Below, one piece after another: positions 1 to 12,589 of a DNA stretch of 64,000 nucleotides. Under the pieces are notes generated by a model, which had not been told where the DNA came from, ran no database searches, and saw only the letters and a list, made by a program, of their open reading frames with translations. How positions within the stretch are numbered: the first letter of the stretch is position 1; every line of letters begins with the position of its first letter. The position numbers were made by a program, and so were the translations under genes. This DNA is from Isoetes taiwanensis (Eukaryota > Streptophyta > Lycopodiopsida > Isoetales > Isoetaceae), in contig JAJEKV010000040.1 of NCBI GenBank assembly GCA_021234155.1, forward strand, positions 987,485 through 1,051,484, in the 5' to 3' direction.

Positions 1-1511
1 AGAAGTTCTGGAATCTAGCAAAACAAATTTTGCCCTTCCTAAGAAAGATGGCACGTTACATGCATACAAAGGTTACTCAAGCTTAATGCCATCCTCCCGT
101 TTAATGTTATCCAAACCAAGTATACCAAGAGCATAAATCAAAATGCTTAGATTTGATGCTTCTGCACTAAAATTGTGGCTTTAGAGGGAATCAAGATCAA
201 AGCCTTAAAGATAGCTTATATGCTTGCAATAAACTAGGAATGGAATAAATCTAAGAGAAAGAAGATCGAAAATACCTACCTGCAACAAAAAAGAAAAAGC
301 CAAACAAAGATACAGGTATGTACCTCTTGAATAACACGCAGCTTCTCTCCTGCCTTTTGGCGTTTATAGGTGTCACCAGTGCATTAAGCCTAGATGTAAA
401 CTAGGATCATTCCAAACCAAAGGTAAAACTAGGATCCCAAATTCGATGCGCTTCGTTGGACCCCGCCAGCAAGTCGGGTCTCACATCGATTTAAGCCAAA
501 TGTTTTAGGCAATAATACATAACATCTTCTCAAGATCTCAAATGTCTTTCTGAGCAGAGCACACTACAAATATCCAGACGAATTGGTCCCTCCGCTGGCA
601 TTCAAGTTTATACCTGCATTCATAGAAAAAACAGTATGAGCAGGTCTAAATTGGAACAACGGGATGAGCTTGAAGGAAATAATGCGGGAAAATGGATGAG
701 GGAAGGAACTCTGTTCTTTCAGCCAAAAACACGGCAAAAACAGCGAAGGGATCGAAAAGGAAATAAAGGCAAAATAGCGAAGGGATCGAAAAGGAAAAAA
801 GGGATGGTTTGAGGAACAGACGCCACGGCTCAAAGTAGTAAGGCAGTAAATATGTGGACCTCCATAGCCGGGCCGGGCCAGACCTCCGTAGCCAAGGATG
901 GAAAATGGGCTCCGTGACCTCCTCCATCTCCGTAAATCAATAGAACAACCTCGATGCAAAGAATAAGGTATTCCCTGACTCTTCCCATCTCCGTGCCCAT
1001 TTTTGACCCAATTTCTAATTTCCCTAGCCTTAGATTTGTAAAAGCAGAGATCCGATGGTGCAAAATAAGCCACATGAGATTTTGATGACATGGAAATTAC
1101 ACGTGGATAGGCTAGAATTTGAGGAAAGGCTGTAGGCCCGGTAGGGCTGGTGTGCTAAAAAAAGACATTTTCTTTGTTTATATTGTTCAAAATTTTATTA
1201 TTCAATGGATTTTATTTATCTTTTGGCCAACATGCAAGTTGCCTTTTTTGCCCCCTTTTTAAAAAAAAAAAAAAATTACAGTTTGAAACCTCTCGTATAC
1301 GATGGATGCGAACATGCATCTTTCTAAAAAGTTGAGACATATTGTGAAGTAAGATAAATGAGCCTAAATGTACAAATGGTTATGCTAGTGACCCATCTTG
1401 TCTATAAGTATTTATTGAAGATGGCAATGCGAAATGTTTAAGTGCCTCTGTTGTGTATTTTGTATTTCCAAATTATAAATACTTTAGGCAAACACATATA
1501 TTAATAACTTA
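1..1511. other. spacer, no supported gene
   Basis: I see no supported gene. A 175-codon minus-strand frame (564-1091) is low-complexity and lacks recognisable domains. A 22-bp sequence beginning AGCGAAGGGATCG is repeated 34 bp apart (742-763 and 776-797). A minus-strand GTACAT donor-like site follows a short open stretch near 325-390, but no protein could be recognised there. A poly-T/poly-A tract lies at 1253-1275. Confidence 0.5.
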
Positions 1512-1559
1512 TATTATTACTAGTTATGGTGCCCGGCGTTGCCGGGCCTAGTAATAATT
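1512..1559 (-). mobile_element. Helitron-like 3' terminal hairpin
   Basis: Seen: a 7-bp stem GCCCGGC/GCCGGGC around GTT (1531-1547). One side is followed at once by CTAG (1548-1551) and a T. On the other side, a 7-nt spacer leads to CTAG (1520-1523) preceded by A. Known: Helitrons end in a short GC hairpin a few bases before CTRR and insert between A and T. The hairpin-spacer-CTAG arrangement fits a minus-strand 3' end at 1520, with the element body to the right. The flanking ATTATTACTAG and CTAGTAATAAT are also complementary, so a longer cruciform is possible. No Rep/helicase coding is visible. Confidence 0.5.
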
Positions 1560-2533
1560 TGAAAGGTGGTTGTTTATTGCTAAATAATGATTTAGAGCAT
1601 GGAAATATGCATTTGAGGATTGTAGGAGGATCAATGGAGCACAAAATATGCATTCTCACATGTATTTGGCCTAAGTTTGGAGTGGATATTCTATTGAAAA
1701 TAAGCCATATGAACAATGTTTGCAATATTGAGAGGGGAATGCGCTTCCTATGTTTTGTGAAGCATTAAAGAAACATCTGTACAATTTCATAGCCATGCAG
1801 AAAAAATTTAGATAACCTCTTTGAAGGTGCTACAAACACCATTATACACAAAATCCAACTCACATGATTATCATTATTGATGCACTTTAGAATTGTCATG
1901 TATATAGTAGTTACATTTCTTTGTTTGCAACATTTCCTAGCATGCCATTCTAGGTATTATCCCATATGTGTAAAAAATTATCCCATAAAAAGGTCATTCC
2001 ATAACTTACAATAAACATTGTTTATGGTTATGTTTCACATGTCTATGGATATGCCAAGAACTCATTATGGACACATTTGTTTATATGCTATGCTTAAGTA
2101 GTTGTGTGTTTTAACAATTTTCATACCGTTTTCAACAGCTATCATACCAAAATCCATTTTTTCTCATTCCAATCGTTTCAAGTGTAAATCTTTTCTTGAG
2201 ATGTTAGTTGAAAACAACATTCTAAATATGAAACATGTTTGGATGAAACGGAGATGGGATGATGATGATGCTTATTACGATGCCAGTGGCGATATCAAGT
2301 AAATTATACCAATTTTTAGTACCAAAGTCTAATATTCAATATCATCTCATTCTTGAAATGTACCAAGCTTCAAGGATTCTCTTTTGTTTTTCTATCAATT
2401 TGGCAAAGAATTTTTTGGAAGTAATTTTAAAGGTCTGGCAATGGGTTAATCATGGGTTAGGCATTGTGATCTTCACAATTTTCTTAAAAGCATCTTCGTA
2501 GCAAAACCCAATTAGCTACTTATGTTGGTAACA

Positions 2534-2599
2534 AACTATTAAGGATGCCTTGGCTGAGAAATTCATAACTATTAAGGATGCCTTGGCAGAGAAATTCAT
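2534..2599. repeat. 33-bp tandem duplication
   Basis: Two adjacent 33-bp units beginning AACTATTAAGGATGCC (2534 and 2567) differ at one base (GGCTGAG versus GGCAGAG). The near identity points to a recent duplication. Confidence 0.9.
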
Positions 2600-3500
2600 A
2601 GCGTATTTCAAACATAGCCACAATGCCCCCTTAACCTTCTCATAAATTAAATGATGCATATTATTTGCATCAGATGCATTCTTTCCCATAAGAGCAACGT
2701 ATTTCAGAAATATAAGTGCTCCAACTCATCACTTGATAGATTATGACATCACCTATCTTGAAGTCTTGACTTTCTTCAACATTTAGTACAGATATTTGAA
2801 TATGTATGAATATGATGAAAGCACTGAAAATGAATCTGCCAGATAATCAATTATAGAAGACCATAAGGTTCCTCCAACATTGAAATGCTTGTGCATTCTT
2901 CATACCATGTAACGAAGAAAAAGCCAGTGATTAATGAAGAACACTTGTACAAATTCAAAGCCTTTGCATTGCTAAAGCAACGCTTTGATCGAAAATATAA
3001 CATTCTGCAATCAAGCAACCCTTTTAAGGCTTCTCCATGAAAGCCCATGAATAAAAAATGACTACAAAGGACGTACATGTAAATCATTCAAGTATCATGA
3101 TTATTGTTCTGATCTATATGCCTATTAATCATATGTCCTAGATCTTTCATAGCATTTGAACTGATATCTTCTTGCAAAATTTCCGCTTTGAGCTCCGTGG
3201 GCAATGAATCTCCATGTAATTGGAGAACCGACAAAGGTGATATGGACCAAAAAAATCTAGCACAAAAATTAGCAAACCTCAAGTATCGCAACTCTATGAG
3301 TGTCAAACATCACAAAGACCCCCACGCACTGCCACCACAATAATCAAATAATCACCACATGTAATTAAATAATCCAAACACTTGTATAACAAAGATGTGG
3401 AACTTCACAAGCAGAGAATAAGAGAATAAACCATTGTATTGTACTTGAGAGAGTTTGGGATGGACTACCGTCATGACTACAACCTCAAAGAAATCAATTT

Positions 3501-3770
3501 GTGACTCCAAATCACCCACGGGAAAAGAATATAGTTAATGCTATTCGATAGCCGAGGACCTTCAAAAATAAGTACGAAGTAGCATGCACTCCATTTGAGA
3601 TTGAAATCGTGTCCAATTGTCTATTAAAGGGCCTACTTGTGACTTCAAATCACCCACCTGAAAAGAATATAGTTAATGCTATTCCAAGCCGAGGACCTTC
3701 AAAAGTACAAAAGTTCTCAGTAAGTACAAAAGAAATTGTGTCCAACTGCACATTAAACGCCTACTTTCCA
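3501..3770. repeat. tandem duplication, about 135 bp per unit
   Basis: GTGACTCCAAATCACCCAC at 3501 recurs as GTGACTTCAAATCACCCAC at 3639, followed in both copies by AAAAGAATATAGTTAATGC and GCCGAGGACCTTCAAAA. A second block (GAAATCGTGTCCAA at 3603) recurs at 3732. Units differ by scattered substitutions and small indels, so the duplication is moderately old. Confidence 0.85.
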
Positions 3771-5169
3771 AAGATAATGTAACGGAAAAAGCATTGTTTC
3801 CATGTTGTTTTTCAAGACATGCCAACTAAAATCCATCTCGCCACTACTTTGATGAGGACAGTTTGCATTAGCTATATAGATTCAACTCAAATTCTCAACT
3901 TAACAAACAAAGAATGAGTACTCTTTGCGTACCGATATAACATTCCGAGTCCCCGTCGCTTACTACGAAATGTACCAATTAAACAAATACTTCACGCATG
4001 GTAGCTAAAATGCATTCTCCTCCACCCCAACAATATAAACAATAAGGATCTACCTAATAATGTATAAGCTGATTTTAATCCTATAATAAGCTGATTTTTG
4101 CCCTCGCCAAAATGTAGATGGTGCAATGAGAAAGAGGAGATCAGACAAAAAGAGATAATGCACTCCATCAAGAAATGCGGATATATGGCAAAAGAGATAT
4201 GCGAGATGTGTTTCTTTACAACCGCAGTGTCCTACCGCTAGCAAGAAATGCAGAGATAACTTAGAGATAGAGCAAGAAACGCAGAACACAAAAATATTTA
4301 CAGTCTGATTCCCGGACATGCACACTACATCGGCTCCAACTTGATACTCCAGCAATTGCTTTAGCTCCAAACTCCCTCCTATAATCAAATAGATAGTCGA
4401 AAGAAGGAATTTTCAAATTTCAAATAATGATGACTTAAGGATGTTGAGGGTTGTCTTTCAAAACATGCAAAAATAATAATAATGACAGAGCTAATATCTC
4501 TACCTGGACGCTCGTCAAAAATAGGGAACCCTTTGGCTGAAGCCACAGCTAGAATCACCGGGCTTATGCCCTGCTTGCAGATGGATAAATCTAAGGTCCA
4601 AGAATTTTGAGATAAAATGGGGAACCCATGATGTGGGTTAAACTATAAAAGAAGTGGACTCTCTCTGAAAGGAGGACATTGCATGGAAAAAATCAGTACA
4701 AAAAGAACAAAGTGTTACAAAGAAGAAAATATAACAAGGTGCTGCGCACGGAGGGTTGCCCTCCATGGCCGGAGAGTGAAGAGGATAAGTTGTAGTTGTA
4801 GACATTGATTTTTTTAAATTCTTGAACTAATTGCCGCTGCCGTGAGTGGAATCATCGCCTATTAAGGTCACAGGATCGAAGCCGCAGTTGAGGTTTTGCT
4901 CCAAAGTGCCGTTGCCGATAGTGGAATCTGGCCCTAATAGTAGAATTTTGAGAACGGTCGAAGTTTAAACATTTCATAGCTTGCCTTTGATGCTCCATCT
5001 CATAGTCCTCTTTATCCTTCTAGGGATGGTGGAGATGGACTAAAGATGATTTTAAACCGGTGACATCCCAGCTTGAGATCTCCATAAGCACATTAAAAGG
5101 TAAGGTCCTACCGAGAGGGACAATTGGGTCACATGTGATGCAATTACCTTGTTTCACTTCTCTCACAAG

Positions 5170-7480
5170 TCTTCTTCCAAGATCCTTTTAACTTTAATCA
5201 TTAGCATATATATTTGCCATGAGCACATACCCAAATTACACAAAATGGGATCCAAAGAGACCACTTGATGAAAGCAATGTCCCGGCTAAATCCACATGTT
5301 TATACACCTTGTCCGCACTAAGTAAAGATCTCCACCCAAGAACATTATGTTGCTGAAAAAAGTTGAAGCAGATTTGTCGCACTAGACAAGCATCCCGCCC
5401 GCCCAAAAGATCAACCATGCAAGTGAAATGGAAGGTAGTTGGCACCAGATATAATGTTCACTCATAGACCAAATGCCAATAGCCTTCCTCTACAAGACCT
5501 TCATGACAACATGCCATAAGAATGTTGGTAAATAATTGCTCATTCAGTTGCATACCATCCGATTGCATCAATTCAAAATATTCTAGAGCAAATCTATTTT
5601 CCCCATGTTCAAAAGATATCCCCGGAATCATTGTGTTCCATGATGCCGCATCTAGATTCTCGCGAACTTTTTGAAAGCTTTATCCGCCTTTCATTTATGC
5701 TTCCAAGACTTGGCATACATATGGACTATAGCTAATGATTTGATCATGAATAAACCTCCCTTTTTGTAAAGCTCCTATGCATGCACAAAAGCTTCCAATG
5801 CTAAGAAAGGTGGTGGTGTTCTGCCCTATCACGCTTCTTTTGATCATCCCAAAACATTCTAAGGCAAGGATGCCCTTCCCATGCCGGGAATATGCCGCAA
5901 TGATTATATTCCAGACATCGATCCTGATTTGGCATCACATCAAATATTTTATGAGCCTCTTCCCGTGATCCACATTTGGCATACATATCGACTGCTATTA
6001 CCCATGAGAACATCCAACCCAACATGTCTTTTAATAATCTGGTCATGAATCAGCCTTACCATGATTTATTGCTTTTGTACTAGAGCAGTTTGCAGTGACA
6101 CTTGTCAATATGATCTCGTTTGGTTTTATGTCATTCTGCACATAACCTGAGATAAGTATTCCCCAAGATACAACACTTGGCTCCACGCCTTCAAGTGACA
6201 TCCTCTCAAAACATGATATTGCAGAAAGTATTCCCCATGAAGAATGTATCCCAAATCATTGAATTCCATGAAATCACATCCTTCACCGCAAATGATTAAA
6301 ACATTTAGTGCCTCCTAAATAATAGAAACATCTAATAGCAACATCTAATTCAATTTCTTGCTGAATAATCTCTTCATGTAGAAGTCTTCCTTCAATGAGG
6401 GCTGAAGTTATTGCACATGAATTTAAGATGGCAACATAAACATATGTATCAGCTTTCACACTGACAATTTCATTCTCAGTATAATTCAAGAGCTTCCTCG
6501 TCCCTCGTTTAAGCTTGGCATGTGCCATGATAAGGGAAGACCATGTATATGCACTTGGTTTAGCAATTTTATTGTATACTTGGTTTCCTTCAACCAAATT
6601 TCCATGTTGGAAAAATAGACTAATCGATGGTCACCAAGGACGGAAATATAATCAAGACCACTAATGCCAATAAGAGTTTTCACCCGCCTAGCACTCAAGA
6701 TCTTTTCTTTTCTCGCATCCCCGCAGAAGGCGAATGCACCATCTCCGTAATAGAAATACCTTGTTTTATACCATACCTAAAAGAAGCCAATGAGGATCCC
6801 CAAGACACGAAAAGTCTTAGGTCTAATATTGCTCGCCTATCCGCCAACAAGAATGAATTAAGGCTTGCAAATGAGCAAAGAGATAAAATCGTTTACCGAG
6901 ACTGCTGGAGCATTGCATGTCGGGTTGTTGAACAAAATGAGAATATTGGTTATTATTGCTATACTAAATTTAGCCCTAGAGCCTTCACCCCTCAAGTGTT
7001 CTGACTTCCAAGAATCAATGCCGCTGTCGCCTATAATCATCTCTGGTCCTGAATAATTTTACCATTTTCCACTCGCCTTGAATGATTGAAGCTCCAAAAC
7101 TCCCCGATAATTATGCCATAACGAATCCCCTTCTTCCAACAATGGTTGGTAACAAATGATTCAATCCCCAACTAGTCCGCCAAAGGACAACTAGAAAAAG
7201 TGCTTTCATAGTAACCCCACAAGATCCAAACACGCCAGCAGCAGATTATTTCCACAAAGGGCATTGCCCGCTTTGAATACCACATCGCTTTCATTGTTGC
7301 ATTGGCTTTGGCATCCAATACCACGCTGAGTCGCAAGAACCCCGCAATATCCTGGACACCGCAGCAAAGAATTATTTGCAAAGGGCATGGTGTATATCCA
7401 CAAGCAAACGCCCAAGATACCTCCTCCGTTAGCCGGCTTCCCTGAGCGGCTGCCCACCAACGTATGACCTAGCATTTACA
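5170..7480 (-). pseudogene. PPR (PLS-class pentatricopeptide) pseudogene
   Basis: PPR proteins bind organellar RNA through tandem 35-residue helical repeats. Repeat signatures read on the minus strand in shifting frames: VDMYAKCGS then EEAHKIFDVMPNQD (5990-5930), VKDVISWNSMI (near 6265), and AYTWSSLIMAHAKL (near 6550). Near the 3' end, HFTCMVDLLGG and WRSLLSADKVYKHVDL (5425-5290) match the repeat that normally precedes the C-terminal E domain. The longest open piece is about 100 codons (6597-6283). Many stops and frameshifts separate the pieces, so no full protein can be made. The gene's 5' end is not clear; a possible N-terminal repeat lies at 7380-7206. DYW-type deaminase residues were not found. 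Confidence 0.8.
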
Positions 7481-10400
7481 AACCAATCATAAGTTTTTAG
7501 TAAGTCACCAAAGATATCCTAGGGATATTCTAGCATATACCTAGGATATGCCAAAAAGCCCACATAAACAAGGGTTTGCCCCCCTAGGGGCAACCCAAAA
7601 ATTAGATGAGCCAACAATGCCAGATGCATTATATGCTGTTGTGACATTTAACTTCCATGAAACTTTATCTTATTGAAACGTTGCTGAAAGAGCTCCAAAG
7701 CTTACTTGAGTTTCATGGCTTCCTCCTGTCTAAACCATTGAAAATTTCAGATTCCAAGTGACTGGCCCTGCTCGACACTTTGTCCATAGGTGTACCTTTG
7801 TTATGTTTGCTGAACATTAACTGCTATTATGATACTCAAGGATTTTTCATGTCATCATGAATTTAAAATGCCATCTTAGAATGCTGCACACAATAATGGC
7901 ATAACAAATAAGAAATAATAAAAATATCAAGAACCACAATATGTGAGGATCTACATGAAGATCCAATAGATCATTCATAGGACATAGTCTATCCCTGCAC
8001 CAAAGCAAAGAATTCTGCTGCCACTGCCCAACTGCAACTAACCAAAGAAACCTAAACTAAAGCAACTAACTGAATGACAAACATGCAAAGAGAAGAGAAG
8101 CAAGCACCTAAAAAACTAAGTATAGATAACATTTCTAGCATTCAATCAGATAAGCAAGACCTCTAGGCATTTGACAAATAAGCCGTATAGTCCAAAATAT
8201 CATTAAATCGTAACAAAGACAAATCCTACTCCATAAATACACCAATCTAAAAAAATTCAAAGCTCATCAAATTAAAGCACATAATAAAAAAAGCATGATT
8301 GAAACCCGCTATTTACCATGTGCATCAAGGAGATCTTAGCTCAAAAAGATAAGTTGGAGCTAACTAATCCAAATATGGAGTATTGAATTTGTTGGCCATG
8401 TCTTGATCCAAACACTGCTCAATTTAATGCCCCCGATACAACAAGAGCTAAGACAAAATCATCCAAAGCATTAGTAGCATAAAAAAAGAATCGTAAAAAA
8501 ATAAAAAATATGGTTGAAAAACATCCATTGTTGCCACAGTATTTTGGCAAAAGGCGCTTTCATGCTCAAGCTCTTGTATATATCGCAAACAAATTTGGCC
8601 AAGCACATTTGTGCAACGAAATTGCCGCGATTCAATGCCTAGAGAAACAGGGATTTCAACCACTACCAAATAAGCTTCCATACCCTTGAGCCTATTCTAG
8701 CAGAAACATGCCACCACAACATAGAAATCAATCTAGATCCACTCATAATGTAGAGGTACTTCGAAGATACAAATTCCGTGAGGAACAAAATGATTCAAGA
8801 AGAAACTTACAAAAGCCAGCTTTAAAACGATCATACCTCTATAGTTTCAACCAAGCCGAGCACGTGTCCAAAACCAAGCCACAATCTATTCCTATCACTT
8901 GATCTCCATTTGCTCTTGGCTGAATCCCATGAAGAAGCCTCCCTTTGGGTTTTTACCCACAAAAACCGGGAACAATCGGCGGAGAAAAGGAGATATAATC
9001 ATACCTTATCGCTGATTTCTTCTCTCAACATGACCCACGATTTCGGCCCTTTCATGCCAAGCCCAAGCCATCAGAGTATATGCATGCCTGAGAAATCGAC
9101 ATGCGTAAGAAGATTGGAAAGAGGAAAATCGAAATTAAAATCATAGCTAAAATTTTTTCCCTGATTTTTGAACTCAATTTTGTTTCCTGTGGCTAAAAAG
9201 CATCAAAACCATAGGAAAATCACTTTAAAATAATTCTAGAAAAGTTTTTCTCCAAACCTGAAAATCCCAAATTAACAAGATAGATAGATAGATAGGTAAT
9301 GTTTTTTCAACCTTGACATCTTCTCCATTTTCTCGGCCTCGATGTCCTTTCTTCGTGATGCTAAAAATTTTTTTAGTGTTGACAATGGATTACCTATGCG
9401 TTTCACTTTCCACTTGAAGGAGAATCGAGCCATTTGGTTCTCCAAATAACGCAAGTGAAATAGGATTGCATACAAGTACATAACAATGACGATCACAATC
9501 ACCTAAAACAAGCACTCTAGATGCATGTATCTTAAGTAAGCTTTTAGGATAACAATGCTTTGAGCTGGTATTGACATTGGCTACAAAACCAAATTAATTC
9601 ACGCGGCCAAGAGGTCCACAACGATACCGCTAACGCGATTTACCAATGAAAAAGCATAGAGCAATTGTCAAGACGTATAATAATCGGGCCGTAATTGCGG
9701 GCAATGTGATGGCCCCAAAGAAGAGCGGTGAAAAAAGATATGCTAATGCTGCCAATTGGGAGTTATTGAAGATGAGTGCCAGACTCTTCAGAACTGCCCA
9801 TCATTTGCATCTACCAAACACGATACATCGAGTTGGCTACACCTGACCAACCGCCACATGTAATGATGAACATGCCTTTAGTGGGGATATTGGCATCTTA
9901 TATTCATGAGGTACTAGTCATATGGAGCTCAATTATGCCCCCGATCACTATATTGATGTATACAAATGTACGCCTCATTAGCAAGTTTAATTTTACTAAA
10001 GTTTTTCCTCAAAAATCATTCGGGGTGTGGTTTTAAGCTTGGAGATCAATAGGCCTACTTGTTTTTGTTTCTTCGCTTATTTGCCTTGTATAGCAATGAG
10101 TTTATAAATATTTAGCTGAAAGAACTTTTATATTGCTAAAACCTCTAGTAGCAACGAGTCTATAAATACTTAGCTGAAAGAACTTTTGTATTGCTAAAAC
10201 CTCTGATATTTCATATCCTGCAAGGTTGTAGGTTCCTAGATTGAGTTAGGGGCAAGTCTCCTACTAGATGGCTATAATCATCTCTCAAGTGTGCCCAATA
10301 ACCGCCTTTTCTCCTCGAAACGGGGAGCCTATTCCGCTTGCGTGCATCGGAAATCGTTCTTCCTATTCCATTCAACAGTAAACTTGTTGAATCAATAGGT

Positions 10401-10699
10401 AAATTTCAATTTCCATGTTGTGGGGGATGGAACTAAGTCGCCCATTCCATGGGTCGACGCATCCAATCGTATGTTTCACAATTTCTATCCCTCGCGATAC
10501 TTCACTCCGCTCGGGAAATACCGAGGTTTGAGAGGATGTGTACATAATTTCTCAAAATTTAGACGCCTAGACAAAAAGGGACGATGTGGGCCCGCCTAAC
10601 AATTTAAGGATATAGGAAATTGAAGGGAAGACATTGTTTTGTCGTAAAAGCGCCTTTGCCATATTTTTGTTTGTCTGGATTCTTCACGACAATAAAAAT
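7481..10699. other. AT-rich spacer, no supported gene
   Basis: I see no domain-bearing frame. A minus-strand frame at 9502-9272 is rich in hydrophobic and Lys/Arg residues but unrecognised. A short GATA microsatellite lies at 9279-9294, and a 58-bp tandem duplication at 10091-10206. Confidence 0.5.
10091..10206. repeat. 58-bp tandem duplication
   Basis: Two adjacent units start TAGCAATGAGTTTATAAATA (10091) and TAGCAACGAGTCTATAAATA (10149). Both contain TTAGCTGAAAGAACTTTT and end in TTGCTAAAACCTCT. Few differences separate them. Confidence 0.9.
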
Positions 10700-12585
10700 T
10701 TCCCTTTTTCTTTTTTAGGTTATAGCTTTTTTATTTTAGGAGGGAAAGCATACCCGGAAACTTTCCTTTTAGGTTTAGGTTTAGGTTTAACAAGGGAAAA
10801 GTAGCGCCTAACATCCCCCGGCCGCTTTTGGCGGCAAATGTATGCTGCAGAGCATAGCATTGAGAGGAAGCGCAAAGATTGAGAGGAAGCAATGCGCCTA
10901 AGCTTAATCTTCCTGGCAAAAGTGTATGATCGGACTTAAATCACGTGATATGGATATGGCATTTCAAGATTCATGGAGTGCGGCCGAGCTAGATGCTAAT
11001 CCAATTGGAAGCAACAACTATTGAGTTTGTTCGATGCCAAAGATTGTATAAAAGCATCATCTAGCTTGCATTTTGCACTGCTAGCTAGTTGCTGTTTTTA
11101 TAGAGTGCTGGCATGCTTTCATTTAGTCAAAAAATGTGACAGATCATTGTTTATCCTTGCATTGCATGGTAAGATCATTTTGTATAAGCAAACCCTTCTA
11201 CTGAAGCAAAACCTATAGGTAATCATGATTTCTTTCATTCCTTTTAGTTATAATGGCGCTTTTAATGCATTGTTCATTCCTTTTCGCTTTAAATGCCGCC
11301 TTCCATGCATTTGGTATTTCATTTAGAATGCTGCATAGTTCAAATATGACAAATAATAGCTGGTAGTATTGATCTCTGTTTGTTTCAGACTTGTATTCAT
11401 TAATTTTCAGAACTGATTTTGTACTTAGGTCCAACATGTTCTACTATCATTGTCCATGCTTATAGGTGGATTGTGCTAGGCTTTATGTGCATAGCATGCA
11501 ATACAAATAGTTGGAAGGTTTTCTTAGTAAAGTACGACTATTGTAAGCTTTCTGAAATTTGTGGTAGCAGGGGTGTAAAATTCGTGGCTGCATGGATAGT
11601 GGTTGTTTCTTGATTATATTGCTATATATTGATGTAAGTCTATTAGGACTAGTGTCCCTCCAAAGTGGATTGAGTGATCATGTTTATGTATATTTGCATT
11701 AGATATCATTAGTTATATAAGAGGATTGGAATGGAAAATATTCTGAAGTAATTTATGAGTTATATAAGAGGATAAGAAGGAAAATATTTGAAAGTTATCA
11801 ATGAGTATATATTTCTTTACATTATCTAGATTTATGTCTAGAATCACCTAATTATTGTAGATTGTTATTCGACGCTCTAAGAAATGGTGTTCATATCCCA
11901 TAATAGGAATTTGTCAATGGCACCCTGGTAAACGATGAAGAATGGTTCAAGGGCAAACATCGATCTTACAAATCGGGCTTTGCAAGGGAGAATGAAGCTT
12001 CTATTGCCGGAACAACCGATAAGTCAGATTTAATTAAAGTGGGACAAATCTTGAATTTTGGGACTCTGGACCAAAAATGGGACTCACACACCATAAAAGA
12101 AATTTCTGAATTGATTGCTTGAATAGAATTACACATGACACACATAGAATTGGGTTACTTGTTTTCCTCATAAATTTTACAAAACCACTAGTTGAGATAG
12201 TTTTCAAACTTCTCAATATTATGTGCCCTCATACAATGATATAGCATGGAGGTTGCTCATGGCCTTGTCCATCTCCCTTCTTGGGATCTTGTGTGTGTTG
12301 TCCTTTGCAACGTGAGAACTTGGATATGACCATACCACACACTCCACCAATTCCTCCTTTGAGGGTCAAAGATAATTTGCCCTCCACTTTCTTCTCCCAG
12401 CCAAGCCGTATTGCTCCTTCAAGTTGCCCTTCTTGTGTCCCCAATGGGCTCCCAATATTGAATTTGGAATCCAGACTAACTCCTCTCCATCGTGCATAGT
12501 GGTGGTTACATCGAGAGTGCCACCCCTAACCATATTGGACAGTCCTCATCATCGCCTTACTAGCACAAAGTATCCTTCCTTGATG
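10700..12585. other. spacer, no supported gene
   Basis: No coding region is recognisable. Three TTTAGG units (10765-10788) resemble a degenerate plant telomere motif but are too short to call. The right end (about 12230-12585) may hold the decayed 3' end of the DUF7869-like gene. Confidence 0.45.
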
Positions 12586-12589
12586 TCCC

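Larger units (their letters stand above)
1560..5165. other. AT-rich spacer, no supported gene
   Basis: About 3.6 kb without a convincing coding region; open frames are short and domain-free. It holds two local tandem duplications, listed separately (2534-2599 and 3501-3770). The stretch may be the inside of the element that ends at 1520 or the downstream flank of the PPR pseudogene. Confidence 0.5.

Noticed and set aside
564-1091. 175-codon minus-strand frame
   Set aside because: Contains tandem repeats and low-complexity sequence; no domain and no supporting splice structure.
3088-3306. LRR-like LIELRYLRFANF segment on the minus strand
   Set aside because: One short stretch with no further leucine-rich repeats or NB-ARC motifs nearby.
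10765-10788. TTTAGG repeats as a telomeric trace
   Set aside because: Three units of a hexamer are too few and do not match TTTAGGG.
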